From: Hygrophila difformis | Taxonomy: Eukaryota > Streptophyta > Magnoliopsida > Lamiales > Acanthaceae | Assembly (NCBI GenBank): GCA_030278955.1 | Contig: JAOANR010000014.1 | Coordinates: 40,995,453 to 41,059,452, forward strand | DNA: 64,000 bases | Direction of reading: 5' to 3' | Position numbers and translations under genes: made by a program | Notes under the pieces: generated by a model | What the model was told of the DNA's origin: nothing | The model's database searches: none | The model's input: only the letters and a program-made list of their open reading frames with translations | Shown: positions 21,851 to 32,889 of the stretch, piece by piece | How positions within the stretch are numbered: the stretch's first letter is position 1 | Layout: each line of letters opens with the position of its first letter

Positions 21851-24800
21851 AAAATATTATAATAAGGGGTTGTCTATCTCGTAGTTCAAAATTAACAATG
21901 CTAAACGCAAAAACGCATTGTTTAAACAGTAGGGCACAACGTTTGCATGAACGGGATAAAACCCAAATATTTATTCATGCTCGATACATAATTTCCAAGG
22001 CTTCATAAAATTTGTCTTTGCCTTATAAAAATTTATCTATGCCAAGAAATAAGTTCTAATCCCAAAAGGGGGTTTTAAAAATATTCATTCTTGTAAATAT
22101 TACCCCGTACCGTGCCCGTGCAAAATATGCTCTATCGAACCTTGCAGATATGAAACCTGAAAGGAAATGGTGACAAGTGTAGAGTCAGCGAAAACAATCG
22201 CTGAGTAAGTAGAAGTTTACTCCCGGAGGAGGTAGGGTAGCAGAAATAATTTAAAGACAACAGTTATGGTAATGGTATGCTAAAAACGAGAATAATTTGT
22301 ACATAAAGACAATATTATTCTAAACCCGGGAACAGATAATACAGCAATATGCGTTACCGAGAAGTAGTATCTCAGCCACTGTGATGTGCAGGTGCCCAAA
22401 CGGGGCCCAAATCTTACATACACGCAAGGGTGTGGGGGAGGTAAGAAATTTCCTCGAAACTCATCACTGGAATCAGATATGGAATCGCCTGGATAGCCCT
22501 AAGAGTCCCCGTGTGGCGATTAAGTGCAACAGCAATGTAGGAGTTGGGCAGCCGACCCATACCCAGACCCAGCCCTCGTAACAATGAGCTCAAAAATCCG
22601 TAGGATTTGAGAATAGTTGCGAACAGTATAAAGCACAGCAAAATGACATACCAGTAATCCAAAAACAGTAGGGAGCTATGAGCATAAATTTAAAAATAAG
22701 AAAACGGTATTTAAAATTTATGCTTAAGCTAAATAAATTAAGGCTTACTCCAAAGAGTAAAAATCTACTTACAGTCACCGTGGGGAGAATGGAACTCAAC
22801 ACAAGCACAGGCTTACGAGCAGATATCCTTCTACAGCTACTTGACTAGCAAAATTTAATACCAACTTAGTATACCATAATAGTATTTAAACAAAAATAAT
22901 AACTAGGACTTCCAACATAATAAATCTTACTCGAACACTCTCACGTAGCTATATGCACTAATTTCTACTGATCTCGAAAACTCTTTGGCTTGCCGCGAAC
23001 ATAAATTCAACACCAACTCAAACCACTAAAATAAAATAACTTCTACCTATTAAAACCAAAACTTGAAAGTAGAGATAAGTATTGAGTTTGGGGCGTGAGT
23101 TTAAAGGGAGGAGGAAAGGGGGGTATATATAGGCAAATGGTTGGAATAAGTCGAGTGTGTTCCACTTTACAGCTAACACCTATTTCCTCATTTTGCCTTC
23201 TGTCCCTCATTAATTTTGCTGAACCCGCCAGTGAAATTTTGCCCTTTCCCCATTTTAGCAATTATTTGTCCCTTCTTCAGTCTCTTTTTGTGTACCCCCT
23301 TTCAGTACACTGTCCAGTTTGTCCCCTCCCCTTTTCCTTATTTTGTTTCTTTCGCCCCCCTCTCACCATGGCAGCTCCGGCGAGGCGGCGGCGCACGGAG
23401 ACGACGGACGACAGGCGGCAACGGCGGCAACCTTCTTCTCTTCTCCTTCCTCCCTTCTCGCCCTCACTCTTCCTTCATTTTTGTTTTGGTTTCGGTTTCA
23501 TGGTTCGATTCTTTGCTTCCAGTACCTGTTGTGGATTCAAGGATGAAGGAGGGAAGGTTTGTGGTGGTGGCCGTGGTTCGGGCCGAGGGTGGCGGCGGAG
23601 GCGCCGAATCTGTGGAGGGAGACGGAGGATGGTCGGGATGGAAATGGAGAACGGAGGTGGTGACAGAGGGCGCCGCACGGTGGTGGCAGTGGCTTTGGAG
23701 TGGTGGCGGCGGATTTGGCGTGGTGGCGGAGGCGAGGGGCCTATCGGCCCTAATCTTTTTTTTTTTTTTTTTCTTTCCTCCTTTCTATTTCTCTCTTGCT
23801 TCTCTTTTTCTTTTGGTTGGTTGTTGGTTTTCGAATTCGGAGTGGTGGTGTCCGGACGGAGGCGGAAATGGAGGGGTGGCCGGATGGAGGAAGGGCGGCG
23901 GGCTGCCCGGCCTATACTGGTGGCGGCGTGGTGGTAAGGTGGCTGCGGTGGTGGAGGGATCGTGGCCGGAGGTGTTGTGTTGGCGGATCCCAGTGGTGGT
24001 GTAGGCTGGAATCCGATATTGGGCATGAGGAGGGGCTGCCGGAGGTGTCGCCGGCGGCGATGGCGGCGCCGGAGTAGCGGCGGCGCCGGCAGTACACTAG
24101 GGTTAGGGTTTTGTTCTAGGGTTGGGATGAGGGGTAATGGGCCTGCTTAGTTGGATTGGGCTTATCCATTTTCTTTATTTCATTTTCTTAACAGCCATCC
24201 AAATTAGTATAGCCCAATCCAATTTTCTATTTTGTGGGCTTAATTAATTAATTTGAACTCATGAACTTAATTTAACTCCAAAGGATCTTTACACTTGCCA
24301 ATTTTAATTTAATGGATTTAATAAATTAAATCATCTATTAATTTGCCATCTTTAGCAAAATGATTCAAGACTTCAAATCCCCTAATTCGGATAATTTTGT
24401 TAATTACCAATCGATCACTTGTTAATAACATAATCTAATTAGCCATGTATTTTAAACAAGTCATAGGGGTTTTATCCTACATTTTAATTCATCATTTAAT
24501 ATTAAATCGTATTCTTGAAATTAAAATATATGGACTTAAAATAATTCAAATCCTCTAATTGAATAATTTATTAAATAAAAGGATCATCCTTGATTTCCAC
24601 AAATTAATTGACTAAGTATTCTTAGTTTAATCCTAATAATTAATGTATAATATAGTTCTTCATTATTAGTTAATCCAACATTTATAAAGTAATGGATCTA
24701 TATTAAATCCGATTAGGATTTAATTTGCGCTACAATGCAGGTAGGGAATTTAGGTTTAAAATGACTAATTAATTTATATTAAATCCGATTAAATAGTCGT

Positions 24801-24957
24801 TGCTTCGAAAATATATCATCCTCTTAAAATGTTTTAAATTTTATGGGAAATTTAGAATATTTATTTATTTAAATTTTTAATTTTGTTTAAAATTTTATAG
24901 AGTGTTATAGAAATGTGGTTCAATTAGCTAGTATTGTTGTGGAAAAATTTAGTGATA

Positions 24958-24986
24958 CTAGTATACGCGCCCGCGCATTGCGCGGG
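24958..24986 (-). mobile_element. Helitron-like 3' terminus (copy B)
   Basis: The hairpin CCCGCGCAATGCGCGGG, eight bases, then CTAG and a flanking T on the minus strand are identical to the terminus at 16810-16838. It was duplicated with the segment rather than inserted independently. Confidence 0.6.
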
Positions 24987-24992
24987 AAGTAA

Positions 24993-25023
<31 letters not shown>

Positions 25024-25883
25024 TTTAAAAATAACATAATATTATAAAATTCAAATATTTTATTATATAAAATTTGGTTCATGCCAATTTTTTTTACCAC
25101 ATTATTGAGAAAAAAATGTGACAAAGTGGTTTAGCCACTTTGTCAATTAAGTTATTTTCTAATATTGTTGTTTGATTGATTTAGCCCATAATCAATTTGA
25201 TTTTACATTACTTAATTTATAAATTTACAGTAAAATTTGCTTGATACGAATTTTGTAATATATTTCATTTTACATTTTTTAATTTACATTTCTAAATAAA
25301 TTTGTAATCATTACTTAATTTGTAAATGATATTATTTAGTATTTTCATCTTTTAATTTTAACTCCATTTTATATTTTTATATGTTAATTTATGATTATAT
25401 ATTACATTCTAATAATGCTATTGGACTCCTTGACCAATGGCCTGGCTCCCACCCCTGGCTCCGCTCTAGCATCAGATTAAACACCAGAGAGACGTCTTTG
25501 AATCGATATTCAGTTCATCATTTACTTTGCGAGGATAAAATGGTTGTGGATGGTTAGCAAAATGTGGTGCATCTCTAGAAGAATTTTACACTACTTCGGC
25601 ATTCTCTCAGACCTCACGCACGGGGCGTTAGCGGCGGATTCTTCCGACGTATAGTTCCCAAGAGCCTAAGTCTTAGCTCATTTTTTTCATTTATGATTTT
25701 TGGACACCTCTTTTTGTTGTTTTTTTTTCCTTTATTTTCTTTTTATTTTGTTATCTGGCTTCAACTTCCCAAAAATAATGTTAATAATCTTAGAACATTT
25801 TTTACATAAATATGGAGTGATTGATACAAATATAATCATGAATATATTAATAATTATCATATTATATTATATTATATTATATG

Positions 25884-26153
25884 TAGGGATGAAATGGTAC
25901 GAATACGGTCGGATAGTATCGGATACGAATATTATCCTACATTCTTTTTCTCGGATTCGGATCGAATACGAATATTCTGGATATGAATACGAATTCGAAT
26001 ATTTTTCGGATACGAATACATGTCAGATACGGATTCAATTGGATACAGTTTATCAGATAATTTTTTATAATCTTTCTTGAAAATAAAAATTATCGGATAA
26101 TTTGATATTTTTATAATTATTGATAATTTTTAATTAATAAATACTAACATTTT
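25884..26153. mobile_element. Truncated hAT-type MITE (CGGATAC type)
   Basis: The left end TAGGGATGAAATGG follows ATTATATG, as in copy A, but the element stops at the deletion junction, so its right terminus and the second target duplication are gone. The sequence it still has is near-identical to 17725-17993. Confidence 0.8.
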
Positions 26154-26237
26154 ATAGATATATATAGATAGATAGTAAAATAGATAAATGTTGATATGAC
26201 ACATGTATGGAAAAAAATGGGATAATATTGCTGTAAT

Positions 26238-26851
26238 TAGGACTGGGGAAAAATATCGAATATACCGCATACCGCACATACCGTATCGAAAAAATACCGA
26301 GAATACCAAAATTTTCGGTATACCGTAATTTTCGGTACGGTATCATACCGATACCGTACTGTAAGATTTTGGTACGGTAACGGTATAAATTTTTTGATAC
26401 CGCGGTATACCGTTACCGTACCGAACTTGGGTATATACCGCGGTATCGGTATATCGGTATATACCGATTGTTCAGTATGTCGGTATATACCGTGATACCG
26501 TTATTTGCCGTAATACCGGTATGCTGGTGTGTAGCTAAAGTTTAGTATGTCGGTATATACCGCAATACCTGTATGTCGGTATGTAATAAATATTCGGTAT
26601 GTCGGTATATACCGCGATACCGGTATGTCGGTATGTACCGAATGTTCGGTATAGCGGTATATACCGAACTTACCGAAATATCGGTATGGTAACGGTATGG
26701 AAATATTTCATACCGAAACTTTCGGTATACCAAAGATCGATATACCGAAAGGTTCGGTACGGCAACGGTATGAAATTTTTTATACCGTAAAGTTCGGTAC
26801 GGTATACGGTACAGCGAAATTTTTTTGGTATACCGTACCGACCCACCCCTA
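26238..26851. mobile_element. hAT-type MITE with CGGTATA-word interior
   Basis: The 614-bp element starts TAGGACTGGGGAAAA and ends GACCCACCCCTA between two copies of GCTGTAAT (26230-26237, 26852-26859). Copy A of the duplication carries the uninterrupted site (TTGCTGTAATGCCCC), which proves insertion and defines both ends. The interior is almost entirely degenerate words such as CGGTATACCG, GGTATGTCGG and TATACCG in both orientations. It lies about 280 bp upstream of the SKP1 start codon. ORFs across it are artefacts. Confidence 0.92.
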
Positions 26852-26969
26852 GCTGTAATGCCCCACGTACTTCGTCAAAAAAGTAGAGTCGTAGTGGTAT
26901 GTGAAATTGTGAATTTGGAAGGCTGAACCAAAACCGAAGCCAAAGAGGAAAGAGGGGTCCTTGCAAGTT

Positions 26970-27135
26970 TCAACTGTATTTGATTTGATGCAGCCGTGAG
27001 CCGTCTGGCGCCTGCCACACTCTGCCCATCTGTCTGTATCATCATCATCATCATCATCATCATCAAATCAATCCACTCGCTTTTCACCAATCTCTACTCT
27101 ACTAGGGTTCCCATTCCAAATTCCTGAATTCCCCC
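26970..27135 (+). promoter_or_regulatory. SKP1 proximal promoter and 5' leader
   Basis: This unique sequence lies between the duplication and the SKP1 ATG. It contains a CAT trinucleotide run (about 27038-27064) and a CT-rich leader (CAATCTCTACTCTACTAGGG) before the start. No clear TATA box was identified. Confidence 0.5.
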
Positions 27136-28377
27136 ATGGCCTCCGCACCAAACAAAAAGATGATCGTCCTCAAGAGCGCTGATGGCGAGTCTTTCGAGGT
27201 CGACGAGGCTGTTGCTATTGAATCCCAAACTATTAAGCACATGATCGAGGATGTTGCCGTTCATGCCTCCATCCCCCTCCCCAACGTCTCTTCCAAGATT
27301 CTCGCCAAGGTCATTGAGTATTGCAACCGTCATGTCCACCCTTCCCCCAACTCTGCTTCCGATGCTGACGACGATTTGAAGGCTTTCGATGCCGACTTTG
27401 TCAAGGTTGATCAGGCCACGCTCTTCGACCTAATTTTGGTACTACTACTTCCTTTTTTCCTTATTCTTCCAACCGTTCCTTCAATTGGATAATGAATACC
27501 GGAGTACCTGTAATCCGTTTACAGGGGCAACTAGTCCTTTGTGGTTTTTTTGTTTATTTATTTTTATTTTTTGTACTTCAATATACTATTTCTGATTCCG
27601 ATTTTAATCGTTAATGTGATTTTAGGCATGCTCTCTTGGGTGTTGCCATTTTTTATTGGTTCCTGAAGTATTCTTCTTATTAGGTGCCTGCTATTTCCCT
27701 TATACTTTATGAAGTAAATATGTCCCATCTCAATATTGGAAATTTTGTGTCAACTTCTATTTGTGTTGCTCTTGCTGATTTTCCCGTGGAATTATTTTCA
27801 ATTATTGCACCCGTGTACCTGAGATGCATATTAGTCTTGTCTTAATCAATCTTTTATTCCCATGAGGATGAGCATGACAATGCCGAAATCATGGGATCTT
27901 TGTTTTAGCTCTTCGTAGTGACTCCTCGGCATTGGCATTCTGTTTAGACTTTAGATCTTTCATTTGCCATGTTGCCAATGTGGACTGTTTTGAGAACTTT
28001 TTTTTTTTAAAAAAAAAAAAAGTTTCCTCTGTTTCCTTTTTGCTGTTCCTCACATTCTTAGACTTGTGGAAAATAGAATGCTCTTGTTCCAACATAATCC
28101 TGCAGATTTTCATTTCATGAGGAGGTAGGTAGAACTTGTTCAAGGCATTGCCTAATAGGATAGTTTGCTGCATGTCTTTGATTATTTTTGCATCTGCTTA
28201 CAGGCAGCCAACTATCTAAACATCAAGAATCTGCTTGACCTAACTTGTCAAACCGTTGCTGATATGATCAAGGGGAAGACACCAGAGGAAATTCGTAAGA
28301 CATTCAACATAAAAAATGACTTCACTCCGGAAGAGGAAGAGGAAGTTCGCCGGGAGAATGCATGGGCATTTGAGTGA
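27136..28377 (+). CDS. SKP1: SKP1-like protein (SCF ubiquitin ligase adaptor)
   Basis: SKP1 links F-box proteins to CUL1 in SCF E3 ubiquitin ligases in nucleus and cytosol. Two exons, 27136-27438 and 28204-28377, flank a 765-bp GT-AG intron (phase 0, between DLIL and AANYL) and encode 158 aa, the normal length. The N-terminal BTB/POZ-like fold covers about residues 8-70 ([25 protein letters not shown]). A low-conservation linker with [11 protein letters not shown] follows, and then the C-terminal Skp1 domain ([40 protein letters not shown]) ending in the hallmark WAFE. The start ATG is the only one in frame with the conserved N-terminus. The gene is intact. Plant genomes carry several SKP1/ASK paralogues and this copy resembles the conserved, broadly expressed kind. 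Its upstream region is a transposon-rich duplicated segment. Confidence 0.97.
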
Positions 28378-29872
28378 GTGAGTGAGATGCATTGAAGTCT
28401 GTTTGCTTGCTGGGTCTGCCATGGCCCTTTTGGTTACTGTGACAATCTGCTGTTTGTACATATGTGGTGAGTGGTGACTTGTTTCATCCTATCAGCCTGT
28501 GGTTCATTAACTTTGGACCTTGTTGCGGGGGCATGACATGGGTACCCTGTTTCTCTATTTTTATTTAATAACGGTTCTTTGGATTGTTTTTGTTGTTTAT
28601 TTAATTCGTTTCTCGCTTTTCCTTTCATTGTGTGTTACTATAATTTTGCATTTGGATGGAGTCAAGCTACCTTCTGCCAGACTTGAAATGATGTACTATA
28701 AGAGATGAATTTTTGGAAGGCAGTGTTGATATTCCACATCGGATAAGATGTGGCCCTCTTACTACCTTATATGGTTGGAAGCAACTTTACCTATCACCAA
28801 TTGGTTTTAGGTGTGAGACTCCTATCCATGAATTTCTACGTATAATGAAAGCTTCAACAACTTGCTAGGGACCAAAGGCATTAGAAAATTAATTGTGGAG
28901 GTTGATTATAAAGAGAGATTGTGGACATCATCTATGAAGAGATTTTGGATGGCAAGGCCGCCAGTGTTCCAAAATGCAGACAAGGAAGCAAAATCCATTT
29001 ATACCCTTTATCCGAATATCATGGCAACCTCATAACCTCTTTCAACCTGACGATTTTATATTCAAAATCACTGCATTATTAAAGTTGTTAAAAAAAAGTG
29101 GGATGATCGGCTTATTTCCCGCTCTCTAAAACATAAAAACTAAAAAGAAGGCAATTTTCCCTACAATAATAGTAATAGTGTAATACACAACAGTGAAATC
29201 TCTTTAATATGAGGTAATCCAAGATATCCACCTCGCAGTGGCAGTGCATTTGAAGAATGAAGATATGGTTGCTGCCTGCATGGACATTCAACATTGGGCA
29301 CTTTAAAGGTCGTCAATACCACACAAATATTCTAAATGAATTTGACATAGCTAGACAATCAATTTGGATATCAAGTGTGGGCGTGTATCCAAGGCTGCAG
29401 GCAGGCAGGCATTTGGAGCATGCTAATGAGCTAAGTCAGCTCCATGGAAAAAAAAAAACAAAAAATAAAAAATAAAAAGAAAAATAAAAATTGGGTGAAC
29501 TGCATGATGCACTCAGGAGTCAAGAGGTGTAGGACGACTAGGACATACTTGCCTGCTGCTTGATTTGCCTTTCAGGATATGATGCAATATAGTATGTTCA
29601 TTTTATTGTAATTGTAACTGTAGGAGAATTGTAATTCAGTAATTTGTAGGATGAAGTTGAAGTTGACAGACAGACAGTGCCATTGCCAATGCCATTGCCA
29701 TTTGCCATTGCCATTGCCTTTGCAGAATGCAGATAGTAGAAGTCATTTGCATTGCTGCTTTTTATTATTATTATTATACTGTACTGTAGAAGATTCAGTA
29801 GTTTACTTGTAGTATGTATGTATACCATGCAGTTGGGGTGGGTCTCTAGCTAGCTAGCTAGCTAGTTCTTAA
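28378..29872. other. SKP1 3' UTR and spacer with small repeats
   Basis: The first few hundred bases are probably SKP1 3' UTR. At about 28727-28870, TGTTGATATTCCACATCGG and later ACCAATTGGTTTTAGGTGTGA resemble the start of a plant LTR or TRIM, but no second copy or primer site is visible. A short GCCATT-type tandem repeat is at about 29679-29722, an ATT run near 29763-29776, and a CTAG run at 29847-29866. No gene is supported. Confidence 0.5.
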
Positions 29873-32580
29873 TCATTGAAATCGTCTACACCACCGCAGG
29901 TATTCGATGAAAGAAGATTTTCTTGCTCTGCGTATTATGGCCCTCTTATCTTTTTCTTCTTCACTTTGCTTTTTCTTGGTGCAGGATTTTGGTGGGAATC
30001 GAAGGGCACGGTGAGCTTCATTGTGCAGTGTGAGACAAAATTGAATTCTGGAACGGAATGCATCCTGGGGTTCAAAGGTGGAGTAAACATCCCCCCCCAA
30101 GTACCCGTCCAACCTGCAGCTGCAGGTAGTGGTTTGTAGTAGTAGTAGTAGTAGTAGTAGTAGTCATCCATCCATTACCCTTATCTAATTTGGCATCATC
30201 ATCAATTACACCATCACGAATGGCTCTTGCTACAACATGTTCCGCATTGGCAGAATCCATCCTCACCAGCTTACCAACATCGGCAAGTGAGATCCTCGAG
30301 TATATAGTGCCGATGTTGCATATGACTGACTGCCCTCACCACGTTGTGCTTTAGCCGCACAATTAGATTGTTGGTCTTATCTGATATAAATGTGCCGCAA
30401 AACTTGTCGGCCACTGTCTTGAAAGAATCCACTTCTCCACTGCGCACTGCCTGCAGCCAGCCAGCCAGCCAGCCCCATCATTATTATTGATCATACTTAT
30501 TACATCAACAGATATGGCGGCAAAATTGGATACCAGATTAGTAGTATTTGCTAGCAAGCCTACTAGCCTAGTACGTACTGTATGAAAATGATACATACTC
30601 TAATAAGAGATACAGTATTGAAGAAGAATAGAAAGAGAGACATAATGAGTGATGACAGACAACAAAAATGTATCATACTCACCCGTGTAATTAATTTCAG
30701 GGTATGGTGTGAGTGCTTTTCTCATGTGTTTCTGCATGAAAAAGCTTCTCTCAGGAATCTCTCCAAGCAACAACCTTGCAAGTGCTGCTAACCATTTGAT
30801 GCATTCAATTTGGAAGCCTAGAGCAGAATTAGGTGGTGCTCTCTTCAGAGCTGCAATCAGGTCCTCTTTAGCATTGCTATATTCCAGCTTAATCATTTTG
30901 ATTTTCCCAGCGTACAAGAGGTATCGACACAACTGCATATATATATGGTGTATGGTGGGGTGTTGAAACCAGGCGGCATATGGTGGTATCAAAGGGTACG
31001 TAGTGTAACAATAGTTTGTGGCGTATCTTTACAAGTAGTAATTCAATTTACTGATCTAGAATTGCCTTGCCTGCATATTTGAGCGAGGTTCTTTCTGATG
31101 AGTAACCTTCATTCTCAGCTCCTCTGCTTGCATATATAAGTTGTAATGGAGGTAATTTCTCAGCAACAGATTCAAAAGAATTTCCTGCATTATCAATCAT
31201 ATTCTATTATACTACTCCAGTACCAATAATTGAGTCATCATCAGTGAAGATGACGACGAATAATCCGATGATCGAAAATCCCAACCATTCATCATCAATT
31301 ACTAGTATCATTAATTTACAAACCTGCCCCAACTCATTCCAGCGCAAACCTTCTTTCTCATGCAGTTTATGTAGTGTTCTGTCAATAACAATTTGTCACA
31401 GGTTTAGTGTTTCTTACGTAGTAAGTATTTCCCAGAAAGTTGAAAAAAAACAATAAAAAAAAAATAAATAAATAGTAAAGGCAGTGAAACATGCTGCATC
31501 ATGTAACATTGGCCCACGCACCGTCGTATCTCAGCAAGATCGCCAGTAAGTTGATAGCTCAGAGATCGAGTAGTAAAAGTAGAGCTTGCTCGCCAGGACA
31601 TCTCTAGTATGGGATACGATGCGGTGCTTGAGGGTAATAATATGAGCGATTCTAGCCGAGGAACAAGTCTTGGCCTGCCAGCAAAAAAGAGATAGATGTT
31701 GAGATCAGAATCAAACGCCATGATGCCCATCAGCCGGCCTGCGGCAAGTGAATAAAGAATAAATGGAATTAAGTCATAATAATACCTCATTGTATCTCTT
31801 ATGATCAATCAGATATACTACAAGTAGAAGGTAGCAATACATCTCCAGCTCCGGAAACGAATGCTGCTTTCTCCTCTGATATTGAGTAGTAATAATACTA
31901 GTAGAAGTAGGTTTATCGATCTACTGATGCTTCCTCCTCCGCCTGCAGCAAGCAGCATTGATAATTAAGTAATACTCCCTCCTCATCCGTGCCATTGATA
32001 AGATTCATGTGAAATTGGAGGATCGAGTAAAGATGATTATTGTCAAGGATAGGATAGGATAGGTGTACATATTCATTAAATAAGCTAAGCTTGTTTGTTA
32101 GTTTACCTGAGGAGGAATAATATGGTAGGAGGAGGAGGAGGAGAGGAAAGAGTGAAGAAGGTGAGACGATCCAGCAGCAGGCGGCGGAAGAGCAAAGGTA
32201 AAGAAAGAAGACAAGACAGAAGCATGGAGGTTTTTCCTGATGAGTTGAAAGGTGGAGCGAAGAAGACGAGTAGTAGTAGTAGTAGTAGTAATGGTGATGC
32301 TCAGATCAGGCTTATAATTGTGCTGCAGTAGAACCTCCATTTCAAGCGAGGAAGCTATATCTTCGAGATCTATATATAGTATAAAATCAGCAAGAAGAAA
32401 ATGTGATCGAGTAGTAGTAGTATTATATCTATACATAGTGGAATTTGGAGTGAGTGCGTATATAGTAGTCCTACAAGTAGCAGGCTATATATACTTACGG
32501 CGGAGGGTGGAGCGTAGACGTACAGCATCAGGCGGCGGCTGGTGCTGCTGCATCATTGTTGTTGATGGAAAGTCAGTCAT
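29873..32580 (-). pseudogene. 26S proteasome regulatory subunit RPN3-like pseudogene
   Basis: RPN3 (PSMD3) is a PCI-domain lid subunit of the 26S proteasome. Minus-strand exons in order: 32580-32499 (MTDFPSTTMM...), 32369-32107, about 31920-31786 (ELEMYCYLLLVVYLIDHKRY), 31674-31522 (ASKLYFYY), 31378-31324 (WNELGQ), 31184-31071 (LLNLLLRNYLHYNLYMQAEE), 30932-30683 (LLLGEIPERSFFMQKHMRKA), about 30446-30140 (NNLIVRLKHN; YSRISLADVGKL; ARAIRDGVIDD) and 30113-29873 (LHNEAHRALRFPP). Gene order and intron phases follow the plant RPN3 structure. The exon at 31071 uses a GC donor. Lesions: a 4-bp insertion near 31570 shifts YYS before LSYQLTGDLAEIRR. A 4-bp tandem duplication (CAGT CAGT, about 30325-30335) shifts frame before YSRISL. 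A TAC microsatellite (30138-30164) and a G-run break the last junction. It is divergent even where in frame. It probably does not make a normal subunit. Weak chance of a transcribed paralogue. Confidence 0.82.
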
Positions 32581-32592
32581 CAGTGGTGTGAT

Positions 32593-32628
<36 letters not shown>
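32593..32628. repeat. AC/AG dinucleotide microsatellite
   Basis: An (AC)n run is followed directly by an (AG)n run upstream of the RPN3-like pseudogene. A GAGGA-rich stretch follows and a TATGG pentanucleotide run is at about 32741-32766. Confidence 0.9.
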
Positions 32629-32889
32629 TGTGTTAGGGAGAAGAGAGCGAATGAATAATAATAGAGGAGGAGACGTAACACACACATGAAGGAAGGAAGA
32701 GGGGCATCGGAGAATTAAGAGGAGGAGGAGACCTCGAGGTTATGGTATGGTATGGTATGGTATGGTTGGTTGGTGTTGAGACTTCATCACTTGGAGGAAG
32801 ATTAACCTTGAAAGGGGGGGCGGCGGTTTACGACGGTTTGTTGGCCGATATATGGCAGTTATTCCAATTTCCCAAATGGAAAAAAATCT

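Larger units (their letters stand above)
18567..24909 (-). mobile_element. Ty3/gypsy element, 5' portion only (minus orientation)
   Basis: Read right to left: a 5' LTR (24909 to 19746), a primer-binding site, an untranslated leader with A/T-rich direct repeats, and a small coiled-coil ORF (19342 to 18838). Sequence then stops at the boundary with duplication copy A, so gag, pol and the 3' LTR are missing. LTR ends and primer site match the chromovirus-like elements elsewhere in the window (TGTAACACCCC end, initiator-Met tRNA primer site). It is interrupted by a hAT MITE (20083-20787) and probably by an inverted-repeat element (about 20810-21850). Confidence 0.75.
19746..24909 (-). repeat. Long LTR of the minus-strand Ty3 element, with nested insertions
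   Basis: In plus coordinates it begins TGTAACACCCCC next to the primer site and ends at GAGTGTTATA, a slightly mutated terminus, immediately before duplication copy B. The 5.2-kb span includes a 705-bp MITE and a probable foldback, leaving a native LTR of about 3.4 kb. A TATA-like TATATATAG at 23124-23132 reads equally on the minus strand and would put U3 at 23135-24909. U3 contains a very GC-rich, GGC/GGT-repeat stretch (about 23380-24090). Long ORFs across that stretch are compositional and not genes. Confidence 0.65.
24910..26969. repeat. Segmental duplication, copy B (adjoins SKP1)
   Basis: This copy is continuous with the SKP1 5' leader and is therefore probably the original. Compared with copy A it has lost about 380 bp at position 26153 (junction with TTTTA microhomology), which removes the right part of the CGGATAC MITE. 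It has gained a 614-bp hAT MITE at 26238 plus an 8-bp duplication. The TA microsatellite near 25000 is longer than its copy A counterpart. Confidence 0.9.

Noticed and set aside
23095..24150. Overlapping GC-rich ORFs up to 280 codons on both strands
   Set aside because: Gly/Arg/Pro-rich low-complexity in all frames, inside the U3 of an LTR. No domain, no splice context.
28727..28870. Possible TRIM or SINE after SKP1
   Set aside because: The start resembles plant LTR/TRIM sequence, but no second terminus, primer site or poly(A) tail could be found, so it is only mentioned in the spacer entry.
30582..30966. Plus-strand ORFs over the RPN3-like locus
   Set aside because: Antisense shadows of RPN3-like exons on the minus strand.
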